A DNA stretch of 64,000 nucleotides from Hydractinia symbiolongicarpus (lineage: Eukaryota; Cnidaria; Hydrozoa; Anthoathecata; Hydractiniidae), in NCBI RefSeq assembly GCF_029227915.1, contig NC_079878.1, forward strand, positions 33,693,501 through 33,757,500, given 5' to 3'. The notes under the pieces are model-generated. The model made no database searches and had not been told where the DNA came from. It was given only the letters and a program-made list of their open reading frames with translations. Position numbers and translations under genes: made by a program. Shown piece after piece: positions 13,677-27,658 of this stretch. The stretch's first letter is position 1. The number at the start of each line of letters is the position of its first letter.

Positions 13677-16600
13677 CACAACATATTAATCGCTGTCCTA
13701 ACATCCGCCTTTTTCTATCTCTAATGTTTAAATGAAGCGCTACCACAGCGCCCAGTGTAATCGCTGAGTTCCGGCAATCTTGTCAAATTAAGAAGAATGT
13801 TATTTCTTGGAGTCCAGTTTCCTCATTTATCACATTTATCAGGTCACAGTCCAAAGTTAGTTTAATTAAGTCCCACAGTCAATCGTTTCACTGTTAAAAG
13901 CGATGCAACCTAGTAATATCAGGCAAATATCGCTACCCACATGTTGGTACGAATATGTGTCCTAAACGTTGTAACTCAAACGAATTGACACCGTTAGAAA
14001 GTCAATGAATTGTAGTTTTTGAGACTGTCGCTATTTCTTCAGCGGGCGATAACGGATAGGATTGGTCCCACAGTAAAAAATGACTGATAAATCTAAATTT
14101 TTAAATGAAGCGCTAACACAGCGCCCAGTGTAATCCCTGAATTCCGGCAATCATGTCAAATAAAAAAGAATGTTATTTCTTGGAGTCCAATTTTCTCATT
14201 TATCACATTTATCAGGTCACAGTCCAAAGTTAGTTCATTTAAGTCCCACAGACAATCGTTTCACTGTTAAAAGCGATGCAACCTAGTAATATCAGGCAAA
14301 TATCGCTACCCACATGCTGGTACGAATATGTGTCCCAAACGTTGTAACTCAAACGAATTGACACCGTTAGAAAGTCAATGAATTGTAGTATTTGAAACTG
14401 TCGCTATTTCTTCAGCGGGCGATAACGGATAGGATTGGTCCCACAGTAAAGGATGATTTATTTATCTAAATGTTTATATGAAGCGCTACCACAGCGCCCA
14501 GTGTAATCGCTGAGTTCCGGCAATCACGTCAAAATAAGAAGAATGTTTTTTTTGAGTCCAATTGTCTCATTTATCACACTTATCAGGTCACAGTCCAAAG
14601 TTAGTTCATTTAAGTCCCACAGTCAATCGTTTCACTGTTAAAAGCGATGCAACCTAGTAATATCAGATAAATATCGCTAAATACATGTTGTTACGAATAT
14701 ATGACCTAACCAGTGTAACTCAAACGGACTGACACCATTAGAAAGTCAATGAAATGTAGTTTTTGAGACTGTCGCAATTTCTTCAGCGCGCGATAACGGC
14801 TAGGATTGGTCCCACAGTAAAAATTGACTTATTTATCTAAATTTTTAAATGAAGCGCAACTACAGCGCCCAGTCTAATCGCTGAGTTCCGGCAATCACGT
14901 CAAGTTAAGAAGAATGTTTTTTCTTGAAGTCCAATTGTCTCATTTATCACATTTATCAGGTCACAGTCCAAAGTTAGTTCAATTAAGTCCCACAGTGAAT
15001 CGTTTCACTGTTAAAAGCGATGCAACCTATTAATATGTGAAAAATATCGCTAAATACATGTTGGTACGAATATGTGACGCAACCGTTGTAACTGAAGCGG
15101 ATTGATACCGGTAGAAAGTCAATGGAATGTGGTTTTTGAAACTGTTGCTACATCTTCAGCGCGCAGTAACGGCTAGGATTGGTCCCACAGCAAAGAATGA
15201 CTTACTTATTTATATTTTTAAATGAAGCGCCAACACAGCGCCTAGTGTAATCGCTGAGTTCCCGCAATCACGTCAAATTAAGAAAAATGTTATTTCTTGA
15301 AGTCCAATTTTCTCATTTATCACATTTATCGGGTCACAGTCCAAAGTTATTTCATTTAAGTCCCACAGTCAATCGTTTCACTGTTAAAAGCGATGCAACC
15401 TAGTGATATCAGGTAAATATCGCAAAATACATGTTGGTACGAATATGTGACCCAACCATTGCAACTCAAACGGACTGACACGGTTAGAAAGTCAATGAAA
15501 TGTAGTTTTTGAAACTGTCGCTATTTCTTCAGCGCGCGATAACGGATAGAATTGGTCCCACAGTAAAAAATGACTTATTTATCTAAATTTTTAAATGAAG
15601 CGCAACCACAGCGCCCAGTGTATTCGCTGAGTTCCGGCAATCACGTCAAGTGAAGAAGAATGTTTTTTCTTGAAGTCCAATTGTCTCATTTATCACATTT
15701 ATCAGGTCACAGTCCAAAGTTAGTTCAATTAAGTCCCACAGTGAATCGTTTCACTGTTAAAAGCGATGCAACCTATTAATATGTGAAAAATATCGCTAAA
15801 TACATGTTGGTACGAATATGTGACGCAACCGTTGTAACTGAAGCGGATTGATACCGGTAGAAAGTCAATGGAATGTGGTTTTTGAAACTGTTGCTACATC
15901 TTCAGCGCGCAGTGACGGCTAGGATTGGTCCCACAGCAAAGAATGACTTACTTATTTATATTTTTAAATGAAGCGCCAACACAGCGCCTAGTGTAATCGC
16001 TGAGTTCCGGCAATCACGTCAAATTAAGAAGAATGTTATTTCTTGGAGTTCAATTGTCTCATTTATCACATTTATCAGGTTACAGTCCAAGGTTAGTTCA
16101 ATTAAGTCCCACAGTCAATCGTTTCATCGTTAAAAGCAATGCAACCTAGTAATATCAGAAAATTATCGCTAAATACATGTTTGTACGAATATTTGACCCA
16201 ACCGGTGCAACTCAAACGGACTGACACCGTTAGAAAGCCAATGAAATGTAGTTTTTGAAACTGTCGCTATTTCTTCAGCGCGCGATAACGGCTAGGATTG
16301 GTCCCACAGCAAAAAATGACTTATAAATCTAAATTTTTAAATGAAGCGCTACCACAGCGCCCAGTGTAAACCCTGAGTTCCGGCAATCATGTCAAATAAA
16401 AAAGAATGTTATTTCTTGGAGTCCAATTTTCTCATTTATCAGAAATATCAGGTCACAGTCCAAAGTTAGTTCATTTAAGTCCCACAGTCAATCGTTTCAC
16501 TGTTAAAAGCGATGCAACCTAGTGATATCAGGTAAATATCGCAAAATACATGTTGGTGCGAATATGTGACCCAACCGGTGTAACTCAAACGGACTGACAC

Positions 16601-19600
16601 CGTTAGAAAGTCAATGAAATGTAGTTTTTGAAACTGTCGCTATTTCTTCAGCGCGCGATAACGGCTAGGATTGATCCCACAGCAAAAAATGACTTATAAA
16701 TCTGAATTCTTAAATGAAGCGCTACCACAGCGCCCAGTGTAATCCCTGAGTTCCGGCAATCATGTCAAATAAAGAAGAATGTAATTTCTTGAAGTCCAAT
16801 TTTCTCATTTATCACATTTATCAGGTCACAGTCCAAAGTTATTCTATTTAAGTCCCACAGTCAATCGTTTCACTGTTAAAAGCGATGCAACCTAGTGATA
16901 TCAGGTAAATATCGCAAAATACATATTGTTACGAATATGTGACCCAACCATTGCAACTCATACGCACTGACACGGTTAGAAAGTCAATGAAATGTAGTTT
17001 TTGAAACTGTCGCTATTTCTTCAGCGCGCGATAACGGATAGAATTGGTCCCACAGTAAAAAATGACTTATTTATCTAAATTTTTAAATGAAGCGCAACCA
17101 CAGTGCCCAGTGTAATCGCTGAGTTCCGGCAATCACGTCAAATTAAGAAAAATGTTATTTCTTGGAGTCCAATTGTCTCATTTATCACATTTATCAGGTC
17201 ACAGTCCAAAGTTAGTTCAATTAAGTCCTACAGTCAATCGTTTTATTTTTAAAAGTGATGCAACCTAGTAATATGAGAAAAATATCGCTAAATACATGTT
17301 GGTACGAATATGTGACCCAACCGGTGTAACTCAAGCGGACTGACACCGTTAGAAAGTCAATGAAATGTAGTTTTTAAAACTGTCGCAATTTCTTCAGCGC
17401 GCGATAACGGCTAGGATTGGTCCCACAGTAAAAAATGACTTATTTATCTAAATTTTTAAATGAAGCGCAACCACAGCGCCCAGTGTAATCGCTGAGTTCC
17501 TGCAATCACGTCAAGTTAAGAAGAATGTTTTTCTTGAAGTCCAATTGTCTCATTTATCACATTTATCAGGTCACAGTCCAAAGTTAGTTCAATTAAGTTC
17601 CACAGTGAATCGTTTCACTGTTAAAAGCGATGCAACCTATATACATGTTGGTACGAATATGTGACACAACCGTTTTAACTCAAACGGACTGAGACCGTTA
17701 GAAAGTCAATGAAATGTAGTTTTGAAAACTGTCGCTATATCTTCAGCGCGCGATAACGGATAGGATTGGTCCCACAGTTAAAAATGACTTATTTATCTAA
17801 ATCTTTAAATGAGGCGCTACCACAGCGCCCAGTGTAATCCCTGAGGTCCGGCAATCATGTCAAACTAAGAAGAATATTATTTCTTGGAGTCCAATTTTCT
17901 CATTTATCACATTTATCAGGTCACAGTCCAAAGTTAGTTCAATTAAGTCCCACAGTCAATCGTTTCACTGTTAAAAGCGATGCAACCTATTAATATGTGA
18001 AAAATATCGCTAAATACATGTTGGTACGAATATGTGACGCAACCGTTGTAACTGAAGCGGATTGATACCGGTAGAAAGTCAATGGAATGTGGTTTTTGAA
18101 ACTGTTGCTACATCTTCAGCGCGCAGTAACGGCTAGGATTGGTCCCACAGCAAAGAATGACTTACTTATTTATATTTTTAAATGAAGCGCCAACACAGCG
18201 CCTAGTGTAATCGCTGAGTTCCCGCAATCACGTCAAATTAAGAAAAATGTTATTTCTTGGAATCCAATTGTCTCAATTATCACATTTATCAGTTCACAGT
18301 CCAAAGTTAGTTCAATTAAGTCCTACAGTCAATCGTTTTATTTTTAAAAGTGATGCAACATAGTAATATCAGAAAAATATCGCTAAATACATGTTGGTAC
18401 GAATATGTGACCAAACCGTTGCACCTTAAACGGACTGACACCGTTAGAAAGTCAATGAAATGTAGTTTTTGAAACTGTCGCTATTTTTTCAGCGCCTGAT
18501 AACGGATAGGATTGGTCCCAGAGTAAAGAATGATTTATTTATCTAAATTTTTATATGAAGCGCTATCACAGTGCCCAGTGTAATCGGTGAGTTCCGGCAA
18601 TCACGTCAAATTAAAAAGAATGTTATTTCTTGGAGTTCAATTCTCTCAATTATAACATTTATCAGGTCACCGTCCAAAGTTAGTTCAATTAAGTCCCACA
18701 GTCAATCGTTTCATTGTTAAAAGCGATGCAACCTAGTAATATCAGAAAAATATCGCTAAATACATGTTGGTACGAATATGTGACACAACCGTTTTAACTC
18801 AAACGGACTGAGACCGTTAGAAAGTCAATGAAATGTAGTTTTGAAAACTGTCGCTATATCTTCAGCGCGCGATAACGGATAGGATTGGTCCCACAGTTAA
18901 AAATGACTTATTTATCTAAATCTTTAAATGAGGCGCTGCCACAGCGCCCAGTGTAATCCCTGAGGTCCGGCAATCATGTCAAACTAAGAAGAATATTATT
19001 TCTTGGAGTCCAATTTACTCATTTATCACATTTATCAGGTCACAGTCCAAAGTTAGTTCAATTAAGTCCCACAGTCAATCGTTTCACTGTTAAAAGCGAT
19101 GCAACCTAGTAATATCAGGCAAATATCGCTACCCACATGTTGGTACGAATATGTGACCCAACCGTTGTGACTCAAATGGACTGACACCGTTAGAAAGTCA
19201 ATGAAATGTAGTTTTTGAAACTGTCCCTATTTCTTCAGCAGGCGATAACGGATAGGATTGGTCCCACAGTAAAGAATGATTTATTTATCTAAATTTTTAA
19301 ATGAAGCGCTACTACAGCGCCCAGTGTAATCGCTGAGTTCCGGCAATCACGTCAAATTAAGAAGAATGTTATTTCTTGGAGTTCAATTGTCTCATTTATC
19401 ACATTTATCAGGTTGCAGTCCAAGGTTAGTTCAATTAAGTCCCACAGTCAATCGTTTCATCGTTAAAAGCGATGCAACCTAGTAATATCAGAAAAATATC
19501 GCTAAATACATATTTGTACGAATATTTGACCCAACCGGTGCAACTCAAACGGACTGACACCGTTAGAAAGTCAATGAAATGTAGTTTTTGAAACTGTCGC

Positions 19601-22600
19601 TATTTCTTCAGCGCGCGATAGCGGCTAGGATTGGTCCCACAGCAAAAAATGACTTATAAATCTAAATTTTTAAATGAAGCGCTACCACAGCGCCCAGTGT
19701 AAACCCTGAGTTCCGGCAATCATGTCAAATAAAAAAGAATGTTATTTCTTGGAGTCCAATTTTCTCATTTATCACATTTATCAGGTGACAGTCCAAAGTT
19801 AGTTCATTTAAGTCCCACAGTCAATAGTTTCACTGTTAAAAGCGATGCAACCTAGTGTTATCAGGTAAATATCGCAAAATACATGTTGGTACGAATATGT
19901 GACCCAACCATTGCAACTCAAACGGACTGACACGGTTAGAAAGTCAATGAAATGTAGTTTTTGAAACTGTCGCTATTTCTTCAGCGCGCGATAACGGATA
20001 GAATTGGTCCCACATTAAAAAATGACTTATTTATCTAAATTTTTAAATGAAGCGCAACCACAGCGCCCAGTGTAATCGCTGAGTTCCGGCACTCACGTCA
20101 AATTAAGAAAAATGTTATTTCTTGGAGTCCAATTGTCTCATTTATCACATTTATCAGGTCAAAGTCCAAAGTTAGTTCAATTAAGTCCTACAGTCAATCG
20201 TTTTATTTTTAAAAGTGATGCAACCTAGTAATATGAGAAAAATATCGCTAAATACATGTTGGTACGAATATGTGACCCAACCGGTGTAACTCAAGCGGAC
20301 TGACACCGTTAGAAAGTCAATGAAATGTAGTTTTTGAAACTGTCGCTATTTCGTCAGCGCGCGATAACGGCTAGGATTGATCCCACAGCAAAAAATGACT
20401 TATAAATCTAAATTTTTAAATGAAGCGCTACCACAGCGCCCAGTGTAATCGCTGAGTTCCGGCAATCATGTCAAATAAAGAAGAATGTAATTTCTTGGAG
20501 TCCAGTTTTCTCATTTATCACAATTATCAGGTCAAAGTCCAAAGTTAGTTCATTTAAGTCCCACAGTCAATCGTTTCACTGTTAAAAGCGATGCAACCTA
20601 GTAATATCAGGCAAATATCGCTACCAACATGTTGGTACGAATATGTGACCCAACCGTTGTAACTCAAACGGACTGACACCGTTAGAAAGTCAATGAAATA
20701 TAGTTTTTGAAACTGTCGCTATTTCTTCAGCGCGCGATAACGGATAAGATTGGTCCCACAGTAAAGAATGATTTATTTATCTAAATTTTCAAATGAAGCG
20801 CTACCACTGCGCCCAGTGTAATCGCTGAGTTCCGGCAATCACGTCAAATTAAGAAGAATGTTATTTCTTGGAGTTCAATTGTCTCATTTATCACATTTAT
20901 CAGGTCACAGTCCAAGGTTAGTTCAATTAAGTCCCACAGTCAATCGTTTCATTGTTAAAAGCGATGCAACCTAGTAATATCAGAAAAAAATCGCTAAATA
21001 CATGTTGGTACGAATATGTGACCAAATCGTTATACCTTAAACGGACTGACACCGTTTGAAAGTCAATGAAATGTAGTTTTTGAAACTGCCGCTATTTCTT
21101 CAGCGCCTGATAACGGATAGAATTGGTACCAGAGTAAAGAATGATTTATTTATCTAAATTTTTATATGAAGAGCTCTCACAGTGCCCAGTGTAATCGGTG
21201 AGTTCCGGCAATCACGTCAAATTAAAAAGAATGTTATTTCTTGGAGTTCAATTCTCTCATTTATAACATTTATCAGGTCGCAGTCCAAAGTTAGTTCAAT
21301 TAAGTCCCACAGTCAATCGTTTCATTGTTAAAAGCGATGCAACCTATTAATATCAGAAAAATATCGCTGAATACATGTTGGTACGAATATGTGACACAAC
21401 CGTTTTAACTCAAATGGACTGAGACCGTTAGAAAGTCAATGAAATGTAGTTTTGGAAACTGTCGCTATTTCTTCAGCGTGCGATAACGGATAGGATTGGT
21501 CCCACAGTTAAAAATGACTTATTTATCCAAATCTTTAAATAAAGCGCTACAACAGCGACCAGTGTAATCCCTGAGGTCCGGCAATCATGTCAAATTAAGA
21601 AGAGCATTATTTCTTGGAGTCCAACTTTCTCATTTATCATATTTATCAGGTCACAGTCCAAAGTTAGCTCAATTACGTCCCACAGTCAATAATTTCATTG
21701 TTAATAGCGATGCAACCTAGTAATCTCAGAAAAATATCGCTAAATACATGTTGGTACCAATATGTCACACAACCGTTGTAACTCAAACGAACTGACACCG
21801 TTAGAAAGTCAATGAAATCTAGTTTTTGAAACTGTCGCTATTTCTTTTAGCGCGCAATAACGGCTAGGATTGGTCTAACAGTAAAAAAATGACTTATTAA
21901 TCTAAATTTTTAAATAAAGCGCTACCACAGCGCCCAGTGTAATCGCTGAGTTCCGGCAATCACGTCAAATTAAGAAGAATGTTTTTTTTTGAGTCCAATT
22001 GTCTCATTTATCACACTTATCAGGTCACAGTCCAAAGTTAGTTCAATTAAGTCCCACAGTCAATAGTTTCATTGTTTAAAAGGTACAACCTAGTAATCTC
22101 AGAAAAATATCGCTAAATTCATGTTGTTACGAATATGTGACCTAACCGGTGTAACTCAAACGGACTGAAACCGTTAGAAAGTCAATGAAATGTAGTTTTT
22201 GAAACTGTCGCTATTTCTTGAGCGCGCGATAACGGCTAGGATTGGTCCCACAGTAAATAATGACTTATAAATCTGAATGTTTAAATAAAGGGCTACCACA
22301 GCGCCCACTGTAATCGCTGAGTTCCGGCAATCTTGTCAAATTAAGAAGAATTTTATTTCTTGGAGTTCAATTGTCTCATTTATCACATTTATCAGGTCAC
22401 AGTCCAAGGTTAGTTCAATTAAGTCCCACAGTCAATCGTTTCATTGTTAAAAGCGATGCAACCTAGTAATATTAGAAAAAAATCGCTAAATACATGTTGG
22501 TACGAATATGTGACCAAACCGTTGTACCTTAAACGGACTGACACCGTTTGAAAGTCAATGAAATGTAGTTTTTGAAACTGCCGCTATTTCTTCAGCGCCT

Positions 22601-25600
22601 GATAACGGATAGAATTGGTACCAGAGTAAAGAATGATTTATTTATCTAAATTTTTATATGAAGAGCTATCACAGTGCCCAGTGTAATCGGTGAGTTCCGG
22701 CAATCACGTCAAATTAAAAAGAATGTTATTTCTTGGAGTTCAATTCTCTCATTTATAACATTTATCAGGTCGCAGTCCAAAGTTAGTTCAATTAAGTCCC
22801 ACAGTCAATCGTTTCATTGTTAAAAGCGATGCAACCTATTAATATCAGAAAAATATCGCTGAATACATGTTGGTACGAATATGTGACACAACCGTTTTAA
22901 CTCAAATGGACTGAGACCGTTAGAAAGTCAATGAAATATAGTTTTGGAAACTGTCGCTATTTCTTCAGCGCGCGATAACGGATAGGATTGGTCCCACAGT
23001 TAAAAATGACTTATTTATCCAAATCTTTAAATAAAGCGCTACAACAGCGACCAGTGTAATCCCTGAGGTCCGGCAATCATGTCAAATTAAGAAGAGCATT
23101 ATTTCTTGGAGTCCAATTTTCTCATTTATCATATTTATCAGGTCACAGTCCAAAGTTAGCTCAATTACATCCCACAGTCAATAATTTTATTGTTAATAGC
23201 GATGCAACCTAGTAATCTCAGAAAAATATCGCTAAATACATGTTGGTACCAATATGTCACACAACTGTTGTAACTCAAACGAACTGACACCGTTAGAAAG
23301 TCAATGAAATCTAGTTTTTGAAACTGTCGCTATTTCTTTTAGCGCAATAACGGCTAGGATTGGTCTAACAGTAAAAATATGACTTATTAATCTAAATTTT
23401 TAAATAAAGCGCTACCACAGCGCCCAGTGTAATCGCTGAGTTCCGGCAATCACGTCAAATTAAGAAGAATGTTTTTTTTGAGTCCAATTGTCTCATTTAT
23501 CACACTTATCAGGTCACAGTCCAAAGTTAGTTCAATTAAGTCCCACAGTCAATAGTTTCATTGTTTAAAAGGTACAACCTAGTAATCTCAGAAAAATATC
23601 GCTAAATTCATGTTGCTACGAATATGTGACCTAACCGGTGTAACTCAAACGGACTGACATCGTTAGAAAGTCAATGAAATGTAGTTTTTGAAACTGTCGC
23701 TATTTCTTGAGCGCGCAATAACGGCTAGGAATGGTCCCACAGTAAATAATGACTTATATATCTGAATGTTTAAATAAAGGGCTACCACAGCGCCCACTGT
23801 AATCGCTGAGTTCCGGCAATCTTGTCAAATTAAGAAGAATGTTATTTCTTGGAGTCCAGTTTTCTCATTTATCACATTTATCAGGTCACAGTCCAAAGTT
23901 AGTTCAATTAAGTCCCACAGTGAATCGTTTTACTGTTAAAAACGATGCAACCTAGTAATATCAGGCAAATATCGCTACCCACATGTTGGTACGAATATGT
24001 GTCCCAAACGTTGTAACTCAAACGGACTGACACCGTTAGAAAGTCAATGAATTGTAGTTTTTGAAACTGTCGCTATTTCCTTTAGCGCGCAATAACGGCT
24101 AGGATTGGTCTAACTTTAAAAAAATGACTTATTAATCTAATTTTTAAATAAAGCGCTACCACAGCGCCCAGTGTAATCGCTGAGTTCCGGCAATCACGTC
24201 AAATTAGGAAGAACGTTTTTTTTGAGTCCAGTTTTCTCATTTATCACATTTATCAGGTCACAGTCCAAAGTTAGCTCAATTACGTCCCACAGTCAATCGT
24301 TTCATTGTTAATAGCGATGCAACCTAGTAATCTCAGAAAAATATCGCTAAATATATCTCGGTACGAATATGTCACACAACCGTTGTAACTCAAACGAACT
24401 GACACCGTTAGAAAGTCAATGAAATTTAGTTTTTGAAACTGTCGCTATTTCCTTTAGCGCGCAATAACGGCTAGGATTGATCTAACTTTAAAAAAATGAC
24501 TTATTAATCTAATTTTTAAATAAAGCGCTACCACAGCGCCCAGTGTAATCGCTGAGTTCCGGCAATCACGTCAAATTAAGAAGAACGTTTTTTTTGAGTC
24601 CAATTGTCTCATTTATCACACTTATCAGGTCACAGTCCAAAGTTAGTTCAATTAAGTGCCACAGTCAATAGTTTCATTGTTTAAAAGGTACAACCTAGTA
24701 ATCTCAGAAAAATATCGCAAAACATATCTCGGTACGAATATGCGACCCAACTGTTTTAACTCAAACGACTAACACCGTGAGAAAGTCAATGAAATGTAGT
24801 TTTGAAACTGTCGCTATTTCTTCAGCGCGCGATAACGGCTAGGATTGGTCCCACAGTAAATAATGACTTATAAATCTGAATGTTTAAATAAAGGGCTACC
24901 ACAGCGCCCACTGTAATCGCTGAGTTCCGGAAATCTTGTCAAATTAAGAAGAATGTTATTTCTTGGAGTCCAGTTTTCTCATTTATCACATTTATCAGGT
25001 CACAGTCCAAAGTTAGTTCAATTAAGTCCCACAGTGAATCGTTTCACTGTTAAAAACGATGCAACCTAGTAATATCAGGCAAATATCGCTACCCACATGT
25101 TGGTACGATTATGTGTCCCAAACGTTGTAACTCAAACGGACTGACACAGTTAGAAAGTCAATGAATTGTAGTTTTTGAAACTTTCGCTATTTCTTCAGCG
25201 GGCGATATCGGATAGGATTGGTCCCAAAGTAAAAAATGATTTATTTATCTAAATTTTTAAATGAAGCGCTACCAAGGCGCCCAGTGTAATCTCTGAGTTC
25301 CGGCCATCACGTCAAATAAAGAAGAATGTTTTTTTTGAGTCCAATTGTCTCATTTATCACACTTAACAGGTCACAGCCCAAAGTTAGTTCAATTAAGTCC
25401 CACAGTCAATAGTTTCATTGTTTAAAGCGGTACAGCCTAGTAATCTCAGAAAAATATCGCTAAATATATCTCGGTATGAATATGTGACCCAACCGTTGTA
25501 ACTCAAACGGACTGACACCGTGAGAAAGTCAATGAAATGTAGTTTTTGAAACTGTCGCTATTTGTTCAGCGGGCAATAACAGCTAGGATTGGTCCCACAG

Positions 25601-26310
25601 TAAAAAATGACTGATAAATCTAAATTTTTAAATGAAGCGCTAACACAGCGCCCAGTGTAATCCCTGAGTTCCGGCAATCATGTCAAATAAAGAAGAATGT
25701 TATTTCTTGGAGTCCAATTTTCTCATTTATCACATTTATCAGGTCACAGTCCAAAGTTAGTTCATTTAAGTCCCACAGTCAATCGTTTCACTGTTAAAAG
25801 CGATGCAACCTAGTAATATCAGATAAATATCGCTAAATACATGTTTGTACGAATATGTGACCCAACCGGTGTAACTCAAACGGACTGAGACCGTTAGAAA
25901 GTCAATGAAATGTAGTTTTTGAAACTGTCGCTATTTCTTCAGCGCGCGATAACGGCTAGGATTGGTCCCACAGTAAATAATGACTTATAAATCTGAATGT
26001 TTAAATGAAGCGCTACCACAGCGCCCAGTGTAATCGCTGAGCTCCGGCAATCTTGTCAAATTAAGAAGAATGTTATTTCTTGGAGTCCAGTTTTCTCATT
26101 TATCACATTTATCAGGTCACAGTCCAAAGTTAGTTCAATTAAGTCCCACAGTCAATCGTTTCATTGTTAATAGCGATGCAACCTAGTAATCTCAGGAAAA
26201 TATCGCTAAATACATGTTTGTACCAATATGTGACTCAACCGTTGTAACTCAAACGGACTGACTACGTTAGAAAGTCAATGAAATGTAGTTTTTGAAACTG
26301 TCGCAATTTC

Positions 26311-27658
26311 TTTAGCGCGCAATAACGGCTAGGATTGGTCCCACAGTAAAAAATGACTTATTAATCTAAATTTTTAAATAAAGCGCTACCACAGCGCCCA
26401 GTGTAATCGCTAAATTCCGGCAATCACGTCAAATTAAGAAAAATGTTTTTTGTTGGAGTCCAATTGTCTCATTTATCACATTTATCAGGTCACAGTCCAA
26501 AGTTAGTTCAATTAAGTCCCACAGTCAATCGTTTCATTGTTAAAAGCGATGCAACCCATTAATATGTGAAAAATATCGCTAAATACATGTTGGTACGAAT
26601 ATGTGACGCAACTGTTGGGACTGAAGCGGATTGATACTGGTAGAAAGTCAATGAAATGTGGTTTTTGAAACTGTTGCTACATCTTCAGCGCGCAATAACG
26701 GCTAGGATTGGTCCCACAGTAAAAAATGACTTATTAATCTAAATTTTTAAATAAAGCGCTACCACAGCGCCCAGTGTAATCGCTGAGTTCCGGCAATGAC
26801 GTCAAATTAAGAAAAATGTTTTTTCTTGGAGTCCAATTGTCTCATTTATCACATTTATCAGCGCTTCAGGTAAATATCGCAAAATACATGTTGGCACGAA
26901 TATGTGACCCAACCATTGCAACTCAAACGGACTGACACCGTTAAAAAGTCAATGAAATGAAGTTTTTGAAACTGTCGCTATTTCTTTAGCGCGCAATAAC
27001 GGCTAGGATTGGTCCCACAGTAAAAAATGACTTATTAATCTAAATTTTTAAATAAAGCGCTACCACAGCGCCCAGTGTAATCGCTGAGTTCCGGCAATCA
27101 CGTCAAATTAAGAAAAATGTTTTTTGTTGGAGTCCAATTGTCTCATTTATCACATTTATCAGGTCACAGTCCAAAGTTAGTTCAATTAAGTCCCACAGTC
27201 AATCGTTTCATTGTTAAAAGCGATGCAACCCATTAATATGTGAAAAATATCGCTAAATACATGTTGGTACGAATATGTGACGCAACTGTTGGGACTGAAG
27301 CGGATTGATACTGGTAGAAAGTCAATGAAATGTGGTTTTTGAAACTGTTGCTACATCTTCAGCGCGCAATAACGGCTAGGATTGGTCCCACAGTAAAAAA
27401 TGACTTATTAATCTAAATTTTTAAATAAAGCGCTACCACAGCGCCCAGTGTAATCGCTGAGTTCCGGCAATGACGTCAAATTAAGAAAAATGTTTTTTCT
27501 TGGAGTCCAATTGTCTCATTTATCACATTTATCAGCGCTTCAGGTAAATATCGCAAAATACATGTTGGCACGAATATGTGACCCAACCATTGCAACTCAA
27601 ACGGACTGACACCGTTAAAAAGTCAATGAAATGAAGTTTTTGAAACTGTCGCTATTTC
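26311..27658 (+). repeat. Higher-order repeat, two tandem 674-bp units
   Basis: 26311-26984 and 26985-27658 are near-identical. Each contains one full monomer and one shortened by about 72 bp at the junction TTTATCAGCGCTTCAGG. The shared deletion shows the pair was amplified as a unit. Confidence 0.85.

Larger units (their letters stand above)
1..13715. mobile_element. Partial, degenerate Polinton/Maverick (adintovirus-like) element
   Basis: Polintons are large self-synthesising DNA transposons related to adintoviruses and virophages. The block carries the hallmark set: protein-primed family B DNA polymerase, DD35E integrase, FtsK/HerA A32-like ATPase, a probable double-jelly-roll capsid protein and a train of small membrane proteins. 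Gene orientations switch at short divergent promoter regions. The left terminus is outside the window. The right terminus is not certain: similarity to the neighbouring satellite starts near 13,716, and the last gene ends at 13,465. No terminal inverted repeat or 6-bp target duplication can be shown with only one end visible. Five genes are interrupted, so the copy is probably not autonomous. Confidence 0.9.
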
